Source: Pseudomonas sp. FeN3W
GTDB lineage: Bacteria; Pseudomonadota; Gammaproteobacteria; Pseudomonadales; Pseudomonadaceae
Assembly (NCBI GenBank): GCA_030263805.2
Contig: CP136010.1
Span: 4,913,001-4,977,000, forward strand
Length of the DNA: 64,000 nucleotides
Direction: 5' to 3'
Below the pieces are notes generated by a model, which saw only the letters and a program-made list of their open reading frames with translations, searched no databases and had not been told where the DNA came from. A program made the translations under genes and the position numbers. Below are positions 27,917 to 36,400 of the stretch, one piece after another. Every line of letters begins with the position of its first letter. Positions within the stretch are counted from its first letter, which is position 1.

Positions 27917-29734
27917 ATGCCACGCGCACGCGAACTCATTGAATTGACCCGCAAGGCGCTCGCCAGCCTGCGAACGGACTCCCTGGCGGAACAGGCGGCT
28001 CTGATCTGCCAGGAAATCGAGCGTATCGCCCCGGATGCGATGGCCTTCATCCTGCGGGCCGACGAACAGGGGGCGTTGCGTCCGCTGGCCGGTTCCGGCC
28101 TGTCTGCCCGGCAGGTGCAGGCACTCGAGGGACTGGCTCTCGACGGCCTGTGCGGCATGGCCGGCGATGCGGTACTGGCCGATACGGCGGGCTCGACGCA
28201 ACAGGACCTGTACGATACCGGTGCAACGCAGGACACGAAGCGTTTCTGGGCGGCTCCGGTACGCGCCGGCGGCGGCCGGGCACAGGCGATGCTGGTGATA
28301 CAGTTGCAGGATGTGGCCATGCCCACTGCGCTGCATCGGAGTCTGATCGATATCTGCCTCCCGCTCTGTGCGTTGGCCCTGGAGCGTGAGGAAACTCGCG
28401 CCCGGATCGACCGGCTGACGCTCTATGACGACCTGACCGGGCTGCCCAACCGCCGCCTACTACAGGCCCGGGCCGGGCAGGCCATTGCCAAGGCGCAGCG
28501 CGACAGGAGCCCGCTCGCCGTGCTGGTCGTCGACGTCGACCGTTTCCAGCGCATCAATCATTCCCTGGGGCAGCCCGGCGGTGATGAACTGCTGCGCCTG
28601 GTCGCCCGGCGCCTCGAGGAAGGCCGACGTTTCTGCGATATCGTCGCCCACCTGTCGGCCGACGAATTCGCGCTGGTGGTGCCCTGGTGCGACGCCGAGC
28701 AGGCTGCCGCGTCGGCGCGCTGCCTGCTGGCGGCGCTGAGCAGGCCCTGCCGGATCGCCGATGTCCCGCTCGGCCTGTCGGCCTGTGTCGGAATCAGTCT
28801 GTTTCCCGGCGATGGGCAGGATGTCGATACGCTGATCCATCGCGCCGACATGGCCATGCAGCGAGCGAAGACCTGCGGATTGGGCCGCTTCTGCTTCTTC
28901 ACCGAGGAGCTGCAACGTCCGGTCCTGGAGCTGTCGCTGGAAGAGGACCTGCGGGTCGCCATCGAGCGGCACCAGTTGTGCCTGCACTACCAGCCGCAGG
29001 TCTACTTCAGCGATGGCCGGTTGCGTGGCGTGGAGGCGCTGGCGCGCTGGCGCCATCCGCAACTGGGCGATATCTCGCCGGCCCGCTTCATCGTGCTGGC
29101 GGAGCAGTGCGGGCTGATCGACGTGCTCGGACGCTGGGTGCTGCAGGAGGCCAGCCGCCAACTGGCCGACTGGCGGCGCCGGGGACTGGCTGTCCCGGCG
29201 ATCTCGATCAACCTGTCGCCCTCCAATTTTCACGACCCCGGGCTGCCGGCGACGATTGCCCGCACGCTCGCGCAACACGGCATCCGGCCCGCCGAGCTGA
29301 TGCTGGAAATAACCGAAAGCGTGTTGATGGATACCACTCCCGCTTTCCTGAAGATCCTGCGCGAGGTTCACGAGCTGGGCGTCCTGCTGTCGATGGACGA
29401 TTTCGGCACCGGCTTCTCCAGCCTGAGCCACCTGCATCGCCTGCCCGTGCAGGAGCTCAAGCTGGATCGCAGCTTCGTCTTCGACCTGGAACACGATGCT
29501 GCCAGCCGGACCCTGAGCGATGCCGTGCTGCGCCTCGGCGAGAGCCTGCAGCTGTCGGTGGTGGCCGAAGGGATCGAGACCGAGGCGCAACGGCGCATCC
29601 TGATGCAGATGGGCTATCGGCTGGGGCAGGGCTATCTGTTCTCCGCGCCCCTGCCGCCCGCGGAACTGGAGGCATGGCTGGCCGCCAAGCCCGGGCAGGC
29701 GCGGCACCTTGCCGATGCCGTCGTGCCCGACTGA
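27917..29734 (+). CDS. GAF-like-GGDEF-EAL cyclic-di-GMP phosphodiesterase
   Basis: 605 residues. An N-terminal GAF-like sensor (about 15-160) is followed by a GGDEF domain in which the signature reads SADEF (near 249), i.e. both glycines are replaced, so cyclase activity is unlikely. The EAL domain is intact: GVEALARWRHP near 373, EITESVLMD, and DDFGTGFSSL near 495. Predicted to degrade c-di-GMP, with the GGDEF part possibly binding GTP for regulation. It starts 39 bases after the MCP gene and is probably co-transcribed. It converges with the PP2C-kinase gene. Confidence 0.92.
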   Translation: MPRARELIELTRKALASLRTDSLAEQAALICQEIERIAPDAMAFILRADEQGALRPLAGSGLSARQVQALEGLALDGLCGMAGDAVLADTAGSTQQDLYDTGATQDTKRFWAAPVRAGGGRAQAMLVIQLQDVAMPTALHRSLIDICLPLCALALEREETRARIDRLTLYDDLTGLPNRRLLQARAGQAIAKAQRDRSPLAVLVVDVDRFQRINHSLGQPGGDELLRLVARRLEEGRRFCDIVAHLSADEFALVVPWCDAEQAAASARCLLAALSRPCRIADVPLGLSACVGISLFPGDGQDVDTLIHRADMAMQRAKTCGLGRFCFFTEELQRPVLELSLEEDLRVAIERHQLCLHYQPQVYFSDGRLRGVEALARWRHPQLGDISPARFIVLAEQCGLIDVLGRWVLQEASRQLADWRRRGLAVPAISINLSPSNFHDPGLPATIARTLAQHGIRPAELMLEITESVLMDTTPAFLKILREVHELGVLLSMDDFGTGFSSLSHLHRLPVQELKLDRSFVFDLEHDAASRTLSDAVLRLGESLQLSVVAEGIETEAQRRILMQMGYRLGQGYLFSAPLPPAELEAWLAAKPGQARHLADAVVPD

Positions 29735-29747
29735 AGCCTCTTGCTGC

Positions 29748-31421
29748 TCATGGCGGTACTTGCCCCAGCACTATCAGGATCAGGTTCAGCAGCAGCGAAA
29801 TCAGCGCCACGCTGCGCCATACCCTGAGCGGCTCACGTTCGAGCAGCGGGCGTGGCCGAAGGCTGGCGCTGCGCTGTTCGCCTTGTTCCAGCTCAAGCAG
29901 CCATTGCTCGGCGGTTTCGAAGCGCTGCCGTGGATCGACCGCCAGGGCACGGCCGAGACTTTCCTCCAGCCAGGTCGGTACGTCCGGGCGATAGCGGCTG
30001 GCCGGTGTCGGATTGCCGAAGCGCGGGTGCTGGAAGGCTTCGATCTCGCCGTAAGGGTAGTGGCCGGTCAGCAGGTAATAGAGTGTCACGCCGGTCGCGT
30101 AGAGATCCTGCGCCGTGTTGGGTTCGGCGCCTGTGAATGCCTCCGGGGCAATGAAGCTCGGGGTTCCGGGCAGGTGATTGGGTAGATCGCGAGACAGCCC
30201 GGGGCAGAACGCCAGGCCGAAATCCAGGATGCGCAGCTCGCCGTCCTCACTCAGCAGCAGGTTTTCCGGCTTGATGTCGCGGTGCAGGATGTTGCGCCGA
30301 TGCAGCATGCCCACCGCGCGGATCAGCCGGGACGCGACCTGCAGCAGATCGGCCAGTGGCAGCGGGCCGTCCCGCTCGAAGCGTCGCGCCAGGGTCGTCC
30401 CGCTGTACTCACGCTGCACGTAATAGAGGTGTTGGCGTTCTGGTAGCGGATGCAGTTCGGCGAAGTTGCGCCCGGCGACCCGACGCATGAACCACTCTTC
30501 CTGCAGCAACGCCGGCCCGGCGTCCGCCTCGTCCTGCCTGCTGGGTGGCAGCGTCTTCAACAGCCAGGCCTGGCCTTGAGCATCATGCACTTGGTAGATC
30601 AGCGACTGCCGCGACTCGTGCAGCAGTGCATACACCTGCCAGCCCTCGAACAGCTGGCCGGGGCGCAGCTTCGGCGGCAACGGCCAGTGATCGAGCTGGG
30701 CGAGGGCGTCTGCCAGCACCGCTTCGGGCAGCGCCTCGACGCGCAGCAACAAGGCACTGGCGTTGTCCTGGCTGCCGCTCTGGTGCGCCAGATTGACCAG
30801 CGCTCGTGCCGCGGCGCCGAGGTCAGGTTGATCGTGCAGGATATGCGCGATGTCGCGCTCGGGGACGAAGGACCAGACACCGTCGCTCAGCAGCAGGTAG
30901 CTTTCGCCTTCCTGCAGCTCGCCGTCGAGGTAGTCCATCACCAGGTGTTGATCCAGCCCCAGCGCACGCTTGAGCACATGCTGCATGCCCGACTGTTCCC
31001 AGACGTGATCTTCGCTGAGTCGCTCGAGCTGCGAGCCGTTCCAGCGGTAGGCGCGGCAATCGCCGACATGGGCCAGGGTGAAGCGCCGACCCCGCAGCAC
31101 CAGCGCGGTGAGGGTGGTCAGCAGTGGCTGACTGCCGCCGTTGGCCTGCAGCCAGCGGTTGTGCGCCACCAGCACGCGATCCAGCGATTGCGCGACGGCC
31201 CAGGTTTCCGGTGTCGCGTAGTAGTCGAAGGCCAGCGCCTGCAAGGTCGCCCGCGCGGCCAGTCCGCCATCGGCGCACTGGCTGACGCCATCGGCCAGGG
31301 CGAACAGGTAGCCCTTGCCAGTCGCCAGCCCGGGTGCCGGGGTGACGATGCGTATCGCGTCCTGGTTTTCCGGGCGCGGTCCGGCGGCGCTGGCCTCGCC
31401 ATAGCTCAATCGCAGGGGCAT
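29748..31421 (-). CDS. PP2C phosphatase - Ser/Thr protein kinase fusion
   Basis: 557 residues. N-terminal PP2C domain (about 1-235) keeps the metal-binding acids (RPENQDA, LFALADGVS, AHVGDCRAYR, LLLSDGVW, GSQDNAS). The kinase domain (about 250-525) has HRDIKPENLLL, the DFGLA loop and the APE-like APEAF. A single C-terminal helix (VWRSVALISLLLNLILIVLG) anchors it to the inner membrane. It can both phosphorylate and dephosphorylate; targets unknown. Located 67 bases downstream of nasA, as in P. aeruginosa, and probably on its transcript, linking it to nitrate assimilation. Confidence 0.93.
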   Translation of the reverse strand: MPLRLSYGEASAAGPRPENQDAIRIVTPAPGLATGKGYLFALADGVSQCADGGLAARATLQALAFDYYATPETWAVAQSLDRVLVAHNRWLQANGGSQPLLTTLTALVLRGRRFTLAHVGDCRAYRWNGSQLERLSEDHVWEQSGMQHVLKRALGLDQHLVMDYLDGELQEGESYLLLSDGVWSFVPERDIAHILHDQPDLGAAARALVNLAHQSGSQDNASALLLRVEALPEAVLADALAQLDHWPLPPKLRPGQLFEGWQVYALLHESRQSLIYQVHDAQGQAWLLKTLPPSRQDEADAGPALLQEEWFMRRVAGRNFAELHPLPERQHLYYVQREYSGTTLARRFERDGPLPLADLLQVASRLIRAVGMLHRRNILHRDIKPENLLLSEDGELRILDFGLAFCPGLSRDLPNHLPGTPSFIAPEAFTGAEPNTAQDLYATGVTLYYLLTGHYPYGEIEAFQHPRFGNPTPASRYRPDVPTWLEESLGRALAVDPRQRFETAEQWLLELEQGEQRSASLRPRPLLEREPLRVWRSVALISLLLNLILIVLGQVPP

Positions 31422-31488
31422 GGTCGTTCTCGAATGACTGCGTACTGCAGCAGAGCAATATTCGCGCCCTGCAAGATCCGCGTGGACA

Positions 31489-32700
31489 TCACACCCGCGC
31501 CGCGGTTACCGCAGCCGAACCCCAGGTGGTGCGCCAGCGACGCTTGACCCCATGCAGGCCGAACCAGGCCAGCACACCGAGGCTGGCGAACAGCCAGAGG
31601 CCGAGCTGGTAGTCACCGGTCGATTGCTTGACCGCGCCCAGTCCGGCGGTGAGCAGAAAACCACCGATACCGCCGGCCATGCCGACCAGCCCGGTCATCA
31701 CGCCGATTTCCTTGTTGAAACGCTGCGGTACCAGCTGGAACACCGCACCATTGCCGGCACCGAGGCTGAGCATGGCGACCACGAACAGCGCCAGGGCAGC
31801 CGTGGAGCTTGGCAGGTTGAAGCCAACCGCGGCGATGCAGATGGCTGCGACCGTGTACATCACCAGCAGTGCGCGAATGCCGCCGATGCGATCGGCCAGC
31901 GCGCCGCCCAGTGGCCGCAACAGGCTGCCGGCGAACACACAGGCGGCGGTGTAGTAGCCGGCCTTGACCGGGTCGAAGGCGTACTGGTCGTGGAAATAGC
32001 CGGGCAGGGTGCTGGCCAGGCCGAGAAAGCCGCCGAAGGTCACGCTGTAGAAGAACATGAACCACCAGCTGTCGCGGTCGCCCAGCGCCTTCATGTAGTC
32101 GGCCAGCGATTTCGGTGCCGGGCGGTTGGGCGCATTCTTCGCCACGCTGGCGAAGATGATCAGGGTGAGAACTAGCGGGATCAGCGCCAGGCCGAACACG
32201 TTGTTCCAACCGAAGATCGTCGCCAGGACTGGCGCAAACAGGGCCGCCAGCACGGTGCCGGAGTTACCGGCACCGGCGATGCCCATGGCCTTGCCCTGGT
32301 GCTCGGCCGGATACCACTGCGAGGCCAGCGGCAGCGCCACGGCAAAGGAGGCACCGGCCATGCCGAGGCACAGGCCGAGCAGCAGCGCTTGTTCGTAGCT
32401 GTGGATGCCATGCAGCCAGGCGACGAACAGCGCGACGATGACGACGCTCTGGCCGAACAGGCCGGCGGTTTTCGGCGAGGTGCGATCGGCGAGGATGCCC
32501 AGCGCCAGACGTAGTACCGCACCGGCCAGGATCGGCGTGGCGACCATGAAGGCGCGTTGCTGGGTGGTCAGGCCGAGATCGGCGGCGATCTGCACACCCA
32601 GCGGGCCAAGCACGTACCACACCATGAAACTCAGGTCGAAGTAGAGGAAGGAGGCAAACAGGGTCGGCGCATGGCCGGCTTTCCAGAAACTCGTGCTCAT
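31489..32700 (-). CDS. nasA: nitrate/nitrite transporter, MFS NNP family
   Basis: 403 residues, twelve predicted membrane helices. The nitrate signature glycine motifs of the NarK/NasA group are present: GAGNSGTVLAALFAP in helix 5 and GAGNGAVFQLVPQRF in helix 11. Imports nitrate for assimilation. Start at 32700 (MSTSFWKAGH) is followed upstream by a long leader with terminator, hexaloop hairpin and sigma-54 promoter. The sequence upstream of the start in the same frame is open but only covers the leader and the antisense of pfkB. Confidence 0.95.
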   Translation of the reverse strand: MSTSFWKAGHAPTLFASFLYFDLSFMVWYVLGPLGVQIAADLGLTTQQRAFMVATPILAGAVLRLALGILADRTSPKTAGLFGQSVVIVALFVAWLHGIHSYEQALLLGLCLGMAGASFAVALPLASQWYPAEHQGKAMGIAGAGNSGTVLAALFAPVLATIFGWNNVFGLALIPLVLTLIIFASVAKNAPNRPAPKSLADYMKALGDRDSWWFMFFYSVTFGGFLGLASTLPGYFHDQYAFDPVKAGYYTAACVFAGSLLRPLGGALADRIGGIRALLVMYTVAAICIAAVGFNLPSSTAALALFVVAMLSLGAGNGAVFQLVPQRFNKEIGVMTGLVGMAGGIGGFLLTAGLGAVKQSTGDYQLGLWLFASLGVLAWFGLHGVKRRWRTTWGSAAVTAARV

Positions 32701-32781
32701 TGGATCGGCTCCAGGGCGTTCGTGGCGCGGCGTTGGCCGCCAGGGCTGCTCGATCCGCCTCGTCTTCGAGGCGGAAAACAA

Positions 32782-32829
32782 AAAGGCGCCGCAGCACGCC
32801 TGCCGGAGCAGGAATGATGCGACGCCTTT
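32782..32829 (-). terminator. leader attenuator of nasA
   Basis: Minus strand: aaaggcgtcgca pairs with tgcggcgccttt (one mismatch), followed by ttgtttt, about 80 bases before the nasA ATG. The stem base is the same AAAGGCG sequence as in the nirB attenuator. Confidence 0.82.
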
Positions 32830-32838
32830 GTCGTGTAC

Positions 32839-32858
32839 GCAGACCGCCGTTGGCCTGC
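32839..32858 (-). promoter_or_regulatory. hexaloop hairpin in the nasA leader, ANTAR target
   Basis: Minus-strand RNA: seven-base stem GCAGGCC / GGUCUGC (one G-U pair) closing loop AACGGC, six bases with A1 and G4. It ends ten bases before the attenuator. I could not find a second hexaloop hairpin here. Confidence 0.72.
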
Positions 32859-32871
32859 CTGGAGCGGAACT

Positions 32872-32887
32872 AGCATCTAGCGTGCCA
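32872..32887 (-). promoter_or_regulatory. sigma-54 promoter of nasA
   Basis: Minus strand TGGCAC-GCTAG-ATGCT fits the -24/-12 consensus with correct spacing. It directly precedes the hexaloop hairpin. Between here and pfkB (32888-33054) are GC-rich inverted motifs that might bind NtrC, none convincing. Confidence 0.75.
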
Positions 32888-33054
32888 GTCTGCAGAGGCC
32901 GCCGATTCTGTGCGTTCCACGCGCTGAACAGGCGCTGCTTGGCGGCCAGGCGCACAGATAGCGCGCAACCGCGCGCCAAACCAGGGCAGCGCATCTCGTA
33001 AAACCCAGGCGCGCTTGCTGTTAGTCTTGAACGGCTTTTGCCAAGGAGCGAGCG

Positions 33055-34008
33055 ATGCCCCTGATTGCGACCCTGACTCTTAATCCGGCGATGGACCTTT
33101 CGGTCGCCACCGCCCGGGTGGTGAATACCGACAAGCTGCGTTGCTCGCTGCCGCGCCATGACCCGGGCGGTGGCGGCATCAACGTCGCGCGTGTGGTCAA
33201 GACGCTGGGGGGCAAGGCGCTGGCCATCTACCCGGCGGGCGGCCCGTTCGGCGAACTCCTGCAGCGCTCGCTGGACGAGCTCGGCCTGGTGCATCGGCCG
33301 GTGCCCATCGCGGGCGACACGCGGGAAAGCTTTACCGTGGACGAACTGGAAACGGGGCTGCAATACCGCTTCGTGCTACCCGGGCCGGTGCTCACGCCGG
33401 AGGAACTGCAGCGCTGCCTGGATACCCTGGTGGCGCTGCGGCCGGCGCCGCAATACCTGGTGCTCAGCGGCAGCTTTCCGCCCGGCGTGGGCGTCGGCTT
33501 CTTCGACGAGTTGCGGGGTTTGGCCCGGCGCATCGGCGCCCGGCTGGTGGTGGACCTGTCCGGCGAGCCCCTGGCGTATGCGGCCCGCCAGGGCGGCGCC
33601 TACCTGATGAAGCCGAGCCTCAACGAACTGGCCAGCATCATGGGCCATCCGGTGACCGACGAAGCCCGGCAGGAGGAGGCGCTGCGCAGCCTGATCGCAC
33701 GGGGCAGCGCCGAGATCGTGGTGCTGTCGCTGGGTGCGGAGGGCGCGCTGGTCGCCTGCGGCGATTACCTGGAGCGGCTGCCCTCGCCGCAGGTACCGGT
33801 GGTCAGTGCGGTGGGGGCAGGCGACAGCATGCTCGGGGCCATCGTCCTGGCCCTGGCCGAAGGCCGCGAACTCGGCGATGCCGTGCGTTGCGGCGTCGCC
33901 GCCGGCGCCGCAACGGTGATGCGCCCGGGAACCGAGCTCTGCCATCGCGAGGATGTGCAGCGGCTGATTGCCGAACTGGGTCGCACGGGCCCCTGGGGCG
34001 TCGCGTAG
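33055..34008 (+). CDS. pfkB: PfkB-family hexose kinase (1-phosphofructokinase type)
   Basis: 317 residues. N-terminal MPLIATLTLNPAMDLSV, the GGGGINVARVVKTLGG substrate loop and the C-terminal anion hole and catalytic base in VVSAVGAGDSMLGA identify the ribokinase-like PfkB group; phosphorylates a fructose phosphate or tagatose phosphate with ATP. There is no PTS gene near, so 6-phosphofructokinase-II activity is more likely than FruK; pseudomonads generally lack PfkA. Divergent from nasA. The stop codon TAG lies in the GTAG foot of the following REP-like element. Confidence 0.88.
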   Translation: MPLIATLTLNPAMDLSVATARVVNTDKLRCSLPRHDPGGGGINVARVVKTLGGKALAIYPAGGPFGELLQRSLDELGLVHRPVPIAGDTRESFTVDELETGLQYRFVLPGPVLTPEELQRCLDTLVALRPAPQYLVLSGSFPPGVGVGFFDELRGLARRIGARLVVDLSGEPLAYAARQGGAYLMKPSLNELASIMGHPVTDEARQEEALRSLIARGSAEIVVLSLGAEGALVACGDYLERLPSPQVPVVSAVGAGDSMLGAIVLALAEGRELGDAVRCGVAAGAATVMRPGTELCHREDVQRLIAELGRTGPWGVA

Positions 34009-34145
34009 GTTGGGTTGAGCCTGCGAAGCCCAACGAGCGAGGTATCAGGCGATACATTCGCAATATGGATTTCTCGGCTACGGGAAGCCGACCTGGGCTC
34101 CGTGCGATGTTGGGCTTCGCCGCTGCGCGGCTCAACCCAACCTAC
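34005..34145. repeat. REP-like palindrome, family D, long form
   Basis: Outer arms gtaggttgggttgagc / ctcaacccaacctac, second arms gaagcccaac / gttgggcttc, and a 70-base centre with its own small hairpin (cggctacgggaagccg). Same family as 25427-25526, with a longer centre. Supplies the pfkB stop. Confidence 0.85.
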
Positions 34146-34175
34146 GTCGCTCAACGCCAACCTGCCCGACAGCCC

Positions 34176-34619
34176 CTAGTCGATCCGGTTGACCCGCGGA
34201 AACTTGCCGGCGAACGCTTCGGGCATGGCGACGACGCGGCTTTGGCCATAGTCGTAGAAGACGAAACCGGACTTGGCCATGGCGATCAGTGTGCCGTCGG
34301 CAGGGCGGGTGATGCGGAAGATGATATCGCCGCCGTACTTGTTGAAATCCATCACGCCGACTTCGAACAGCAGCGCATCACGGGCATGGGCTTCGGCTTT
34401 GTAGGTCGTGGCGAGGTCGGTCACGATGATCCCGGCACCGTCCTGGCGGGTTTCGGCCACGCCGTAGGCGAACAGGAAGCGCGCCCGCGCCTCGGAAATC
34501 ATCGAGATCATCGAATCGTTGGCCAGATGGTTGCCGGCGTTGATGTCGGTGATTCGCACGGTGAGCTGGGTGGAAAAGCAGTACTGGTCTTCCGGGAAAT
34601 GCAGGGTAAGACGCGCCAT
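34176..34619 (-). CDS. acyl-CoA thioesterase, hotdog fold
   Basis: 147 residues of the 4HBT/hotdog type: VRITDINAGNHLANDSMISM carries the Asp-x-x-x-x-x-His pattern of 4-hydroxybenzoyl-CoA thioesterase-like enzymes, followed by the long central helix (ISEARARFLFAYG). Substrate unknown. Single gene between the REP element and the gene for the membrane-anchored protein. Confidence 0.82.
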   Translation of the reverse strand: MARLTLHFPEDQYCFSTQLTVRITDINAGNHLANDSMISMISEARARFLFAYGVAETRQDGAGIIVTDLATTYKAEAHARDALLFEVGVMDFNKYGGDIIFRITRPADGTLIAMAKSGFVFYDYGQSRVVAMPEAFAGKFPRVNRID

Positions 34620-34781
34620 GGGTCGCTCGGTAATCGGTCGAAGGCGCGCATTCTAGCGCTGTGTCATTCGCCCAGGTTAGATGCGCGACGCGAATGGGTT
34701 GGATGTGTAGCGAGCCCCAGCACGTGGTCATGCGTGCGCGGCGGCTCTTACAAATGGGGCTGACCAGGCAACCTCGATCGG

Positions 34782-35504
34782 TCAGCCTGCCCGATGCAAG
34801 TCATGCTGCGCTTGTGCGCCACTATGCTGCAGACGCTGCTGGATCAACTGCAGACGCGCGTCGATGAAGGGAGTGACCAAGGCAAAGCATTCGGGCGGGC
34901 TCAGTCTCGGTTGGGCTGCATGGATCACGCTGCGCTCCAGCTTGGCGACCAGCCGCTTCAGCTCCATATCGGTGTCTGTACCCATGCGCCGACAGAGTGC
35001 CTTCAGGCGCTTTTGCAAGGTTGGCGTGCAGCCGCCCTGATTCGAGGCGACGACGCAGAGGCCGCGCAGGCGTGCCACGTCTTCCAGCTCGCGGCAGGCG
35101 CGAGCGACCTGGGCGGGTTCGCTGCTTGAGATCGGCGTGCGTCGTTCAAGCGCCTCGATAAGGGTTTCGATCAGGGCGCTATGCCCATCGAAATCGGCGG
35201 GGTTGTTGCGCAGAACCAGCCAGCCTTCGGTTATCGAATACGCATCGGGCAGGGCGCTGCGCTGTTGCAGACGTTGCGTCAGGCTGCTCGCGAGCGCACA
35301 GCGCAGCGCCACCGCGGTGGGTTCGCTCTGCACGCCCAGGCCGCGATGCTGTTGCAGCAGGCGGAGAATCTCCAGGTCTTCCTGAACTGCCAGCAGGCGC
35401 AACTGAGTAACGCGCCGGGAATGTTGCGCGGTGGCCATGCCGTTCAGATAGTGACCCAGTATCAGCAGTGCACAGGCGATCGCCAAGGTCGCGGTGATGG
35501 TCAT
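34782..35504 (-). CDS. unrecognised membrane-anchored helical protein, nitrate-regulon member
   Basis: 240 residues, not recognised as a named family. One N-terminal hydrophobic helix (about 1-20, ATLAIACALLILGHYLNG) is followed by a nearly all-helical domain. The segment LRLLQQHRGLGV (about 45-60) resembles the Q-R-x-R-G-L-S motif at the start of NIT nitrate/nitrite-sensing domains, and later helices (LIETLIEALERRTPIS) would fit such a bundle; this is inference. Start 35504 has AGGGA ten bases upstream. Its sigma-54 promoter and leader terminator resemble those of nirB, and it lies between nasA and nasT, so it probably belongs to the nitrate regulon. Confidence 0.7.
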   Translation of the reverse strand: MTITATLAIACALLILGHYLNGMATAQHSRRVTQLRLLAVQEDLEILRLLQQHRGLGVQSEPTAVALRCALASSLTQRLQQRSALPDAYSITEGWLVLRNNPADFDGHSALIETLIEALERRTPISSSEPAQVARACRELEDVARLRGLCVVASNQGGCTPTLQKRLKALCRRMGTDTDMELKRLVAKLERSVIHAAQPRLSPPECFALVTPFIDARLQLIQQRLQHSGAQAQHDLHRAG

Positions 35505-35552
35505 TCTGCAAATATCCCTGAGGTGAGCGCGCGGCACTGCCGCGCGGGCAAC

Positions 35553-35602
35553 AAAAAAGCGTCCGGACCGGCATGTCGAAACATGCGGTGCAGGGACGCC
35601 TT
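35553..35602 (-). terminator. leader attenuator of the membrane-anchored gene
   Basis: Minus strand: aaggcgtcc pairs with ggacgctt, with an inner perfect hairpin gcatgt-ttcg-acatgc, followed by ttttttgttg. The stem base and tail are nearly identical to the nirB attenuator. A second copy of gaaggcgtcc lies 20 bases upstream and could pair instead. I found no clear hexaloop hairpin in the short leader. Confidence 0.78.
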
Positions 35603-35643
35603 CGTCTTTGCCGGACGCCTTCGTTGGCTCGGCCAATCCATCT

Positions 35644-35659
35644 AGCAAGCTGCTTGCCA
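35644..35659 (-). promoter_or_regulatory. sigma-54 promoter of the membrane-anchored gene
   Basis: Minus strand TGGCAA-GCAGC-TTGCT fits the -24/-12 consensus at all but one position. Further upstream, 35660-35807 contains a palindrome cgcttggtcaagcg near 35780 and no gene. Confidence 0.75.
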
Positions 35660-35807
35660 GCCTGCCGCTTGCTGCATTTTTTTGCTGTATTCCGCATCGT
35701 GGCTGATGTCGGCGTTTGCAGCGGTCTCACGATCCATACCGAGGGGCTGAGAAAACACGCTTGCCGTTGGTGCGCTTGGTCAAGCGGTTGCACTACGGGC
35801 GGGCAGC

Positions 35808-36386
35808 TCACTGCCCAAGCAGTTCGTTCATGGCGATGATCTGTTCGGCGACCTGGATCAGCTTCTGCTGACGACTCATCGCCTGGCGACGCATCAGGGT
35901 GTAGGCCTCTTCCTCCTTGCAGTCGCGCATCTTCATCAGCATGCCTTTGGCCAGCTCGATGCGTTTGCGTTCGGCGAGTTGTTGCTCACGGGCCTGCAAC
36001 TGCGCGCGGATCGCCTGGTCGGTCTCGAAACGCGCCATCGCCACATCGAGGATCGGCTTGAGCCGCTGGGCCTGAATACCCTCGACGATATAAGCGCTGA
36101 CCCCCGCGCGGATGGCTTGGCGCATGGCATTCGGGTCACTGTCGTCGGTGAACATGACGATGGGGCGTGGTTGATCGCGGCTGACCAGCACCACTTGCTC
36201 GAGCACGTCGCGGCCGGGTGAGTCGGTGTCGATCAGCACCACGTCAGGGCGGATCGCCTCGACCCGTTCGGGCAGATCGATGGTCAGGCCGGATTCATCG
36301 ATGACTTCGAAGCCGGCCTCGATCAGCGCGCTTCGCAGGCGCCCGATCTTGCGTGGGGTATCGTCGATCAGCAGGATGCGCAACAT
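35808..36386 (-). CDS. nasT: ANTAR response regulator NasT, antiterminator
   Basis: 192 residues. An N-terminal receiver-like domain (MLRILLIDDTPRKIGR) and a C-terminal ANTAR RNA-binding domain (about 135-190, ERKRIELAKGMLMKMR then EEEAYTLMRRQAM). In known systems NasS holds NasT inactive until nitrate or nitrite binds NasS; free NasT then binds hexaloop pairs in leader RNA and prevents termination. Start 36386 was preferred because GAGGGG lies eight bases upstream; an ATG at 36404 overlapping the nasS stop would add six residues. Confidence 0.94.
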   Translation of the reverse strand: MLRILLIDDTPRKIGRLRSALIEAGFEVIDESGLTIDLPERVEAIRPDVVLIDTDSPGRDVLEQVVLVSRDQPRPIVMFTDDSDPNAMRQAIRAGVSAYIVEGIQAQRLKPILDVAMARFETDQAIRAQLQAREQQLAERKRIELAKGMLMKMRDCKEEEAYTLMRRQAMSRQQKLIQVAEQIIAMNELLGQ

Positions 36387-36400
36387 GCCTGAGCCCCTCG

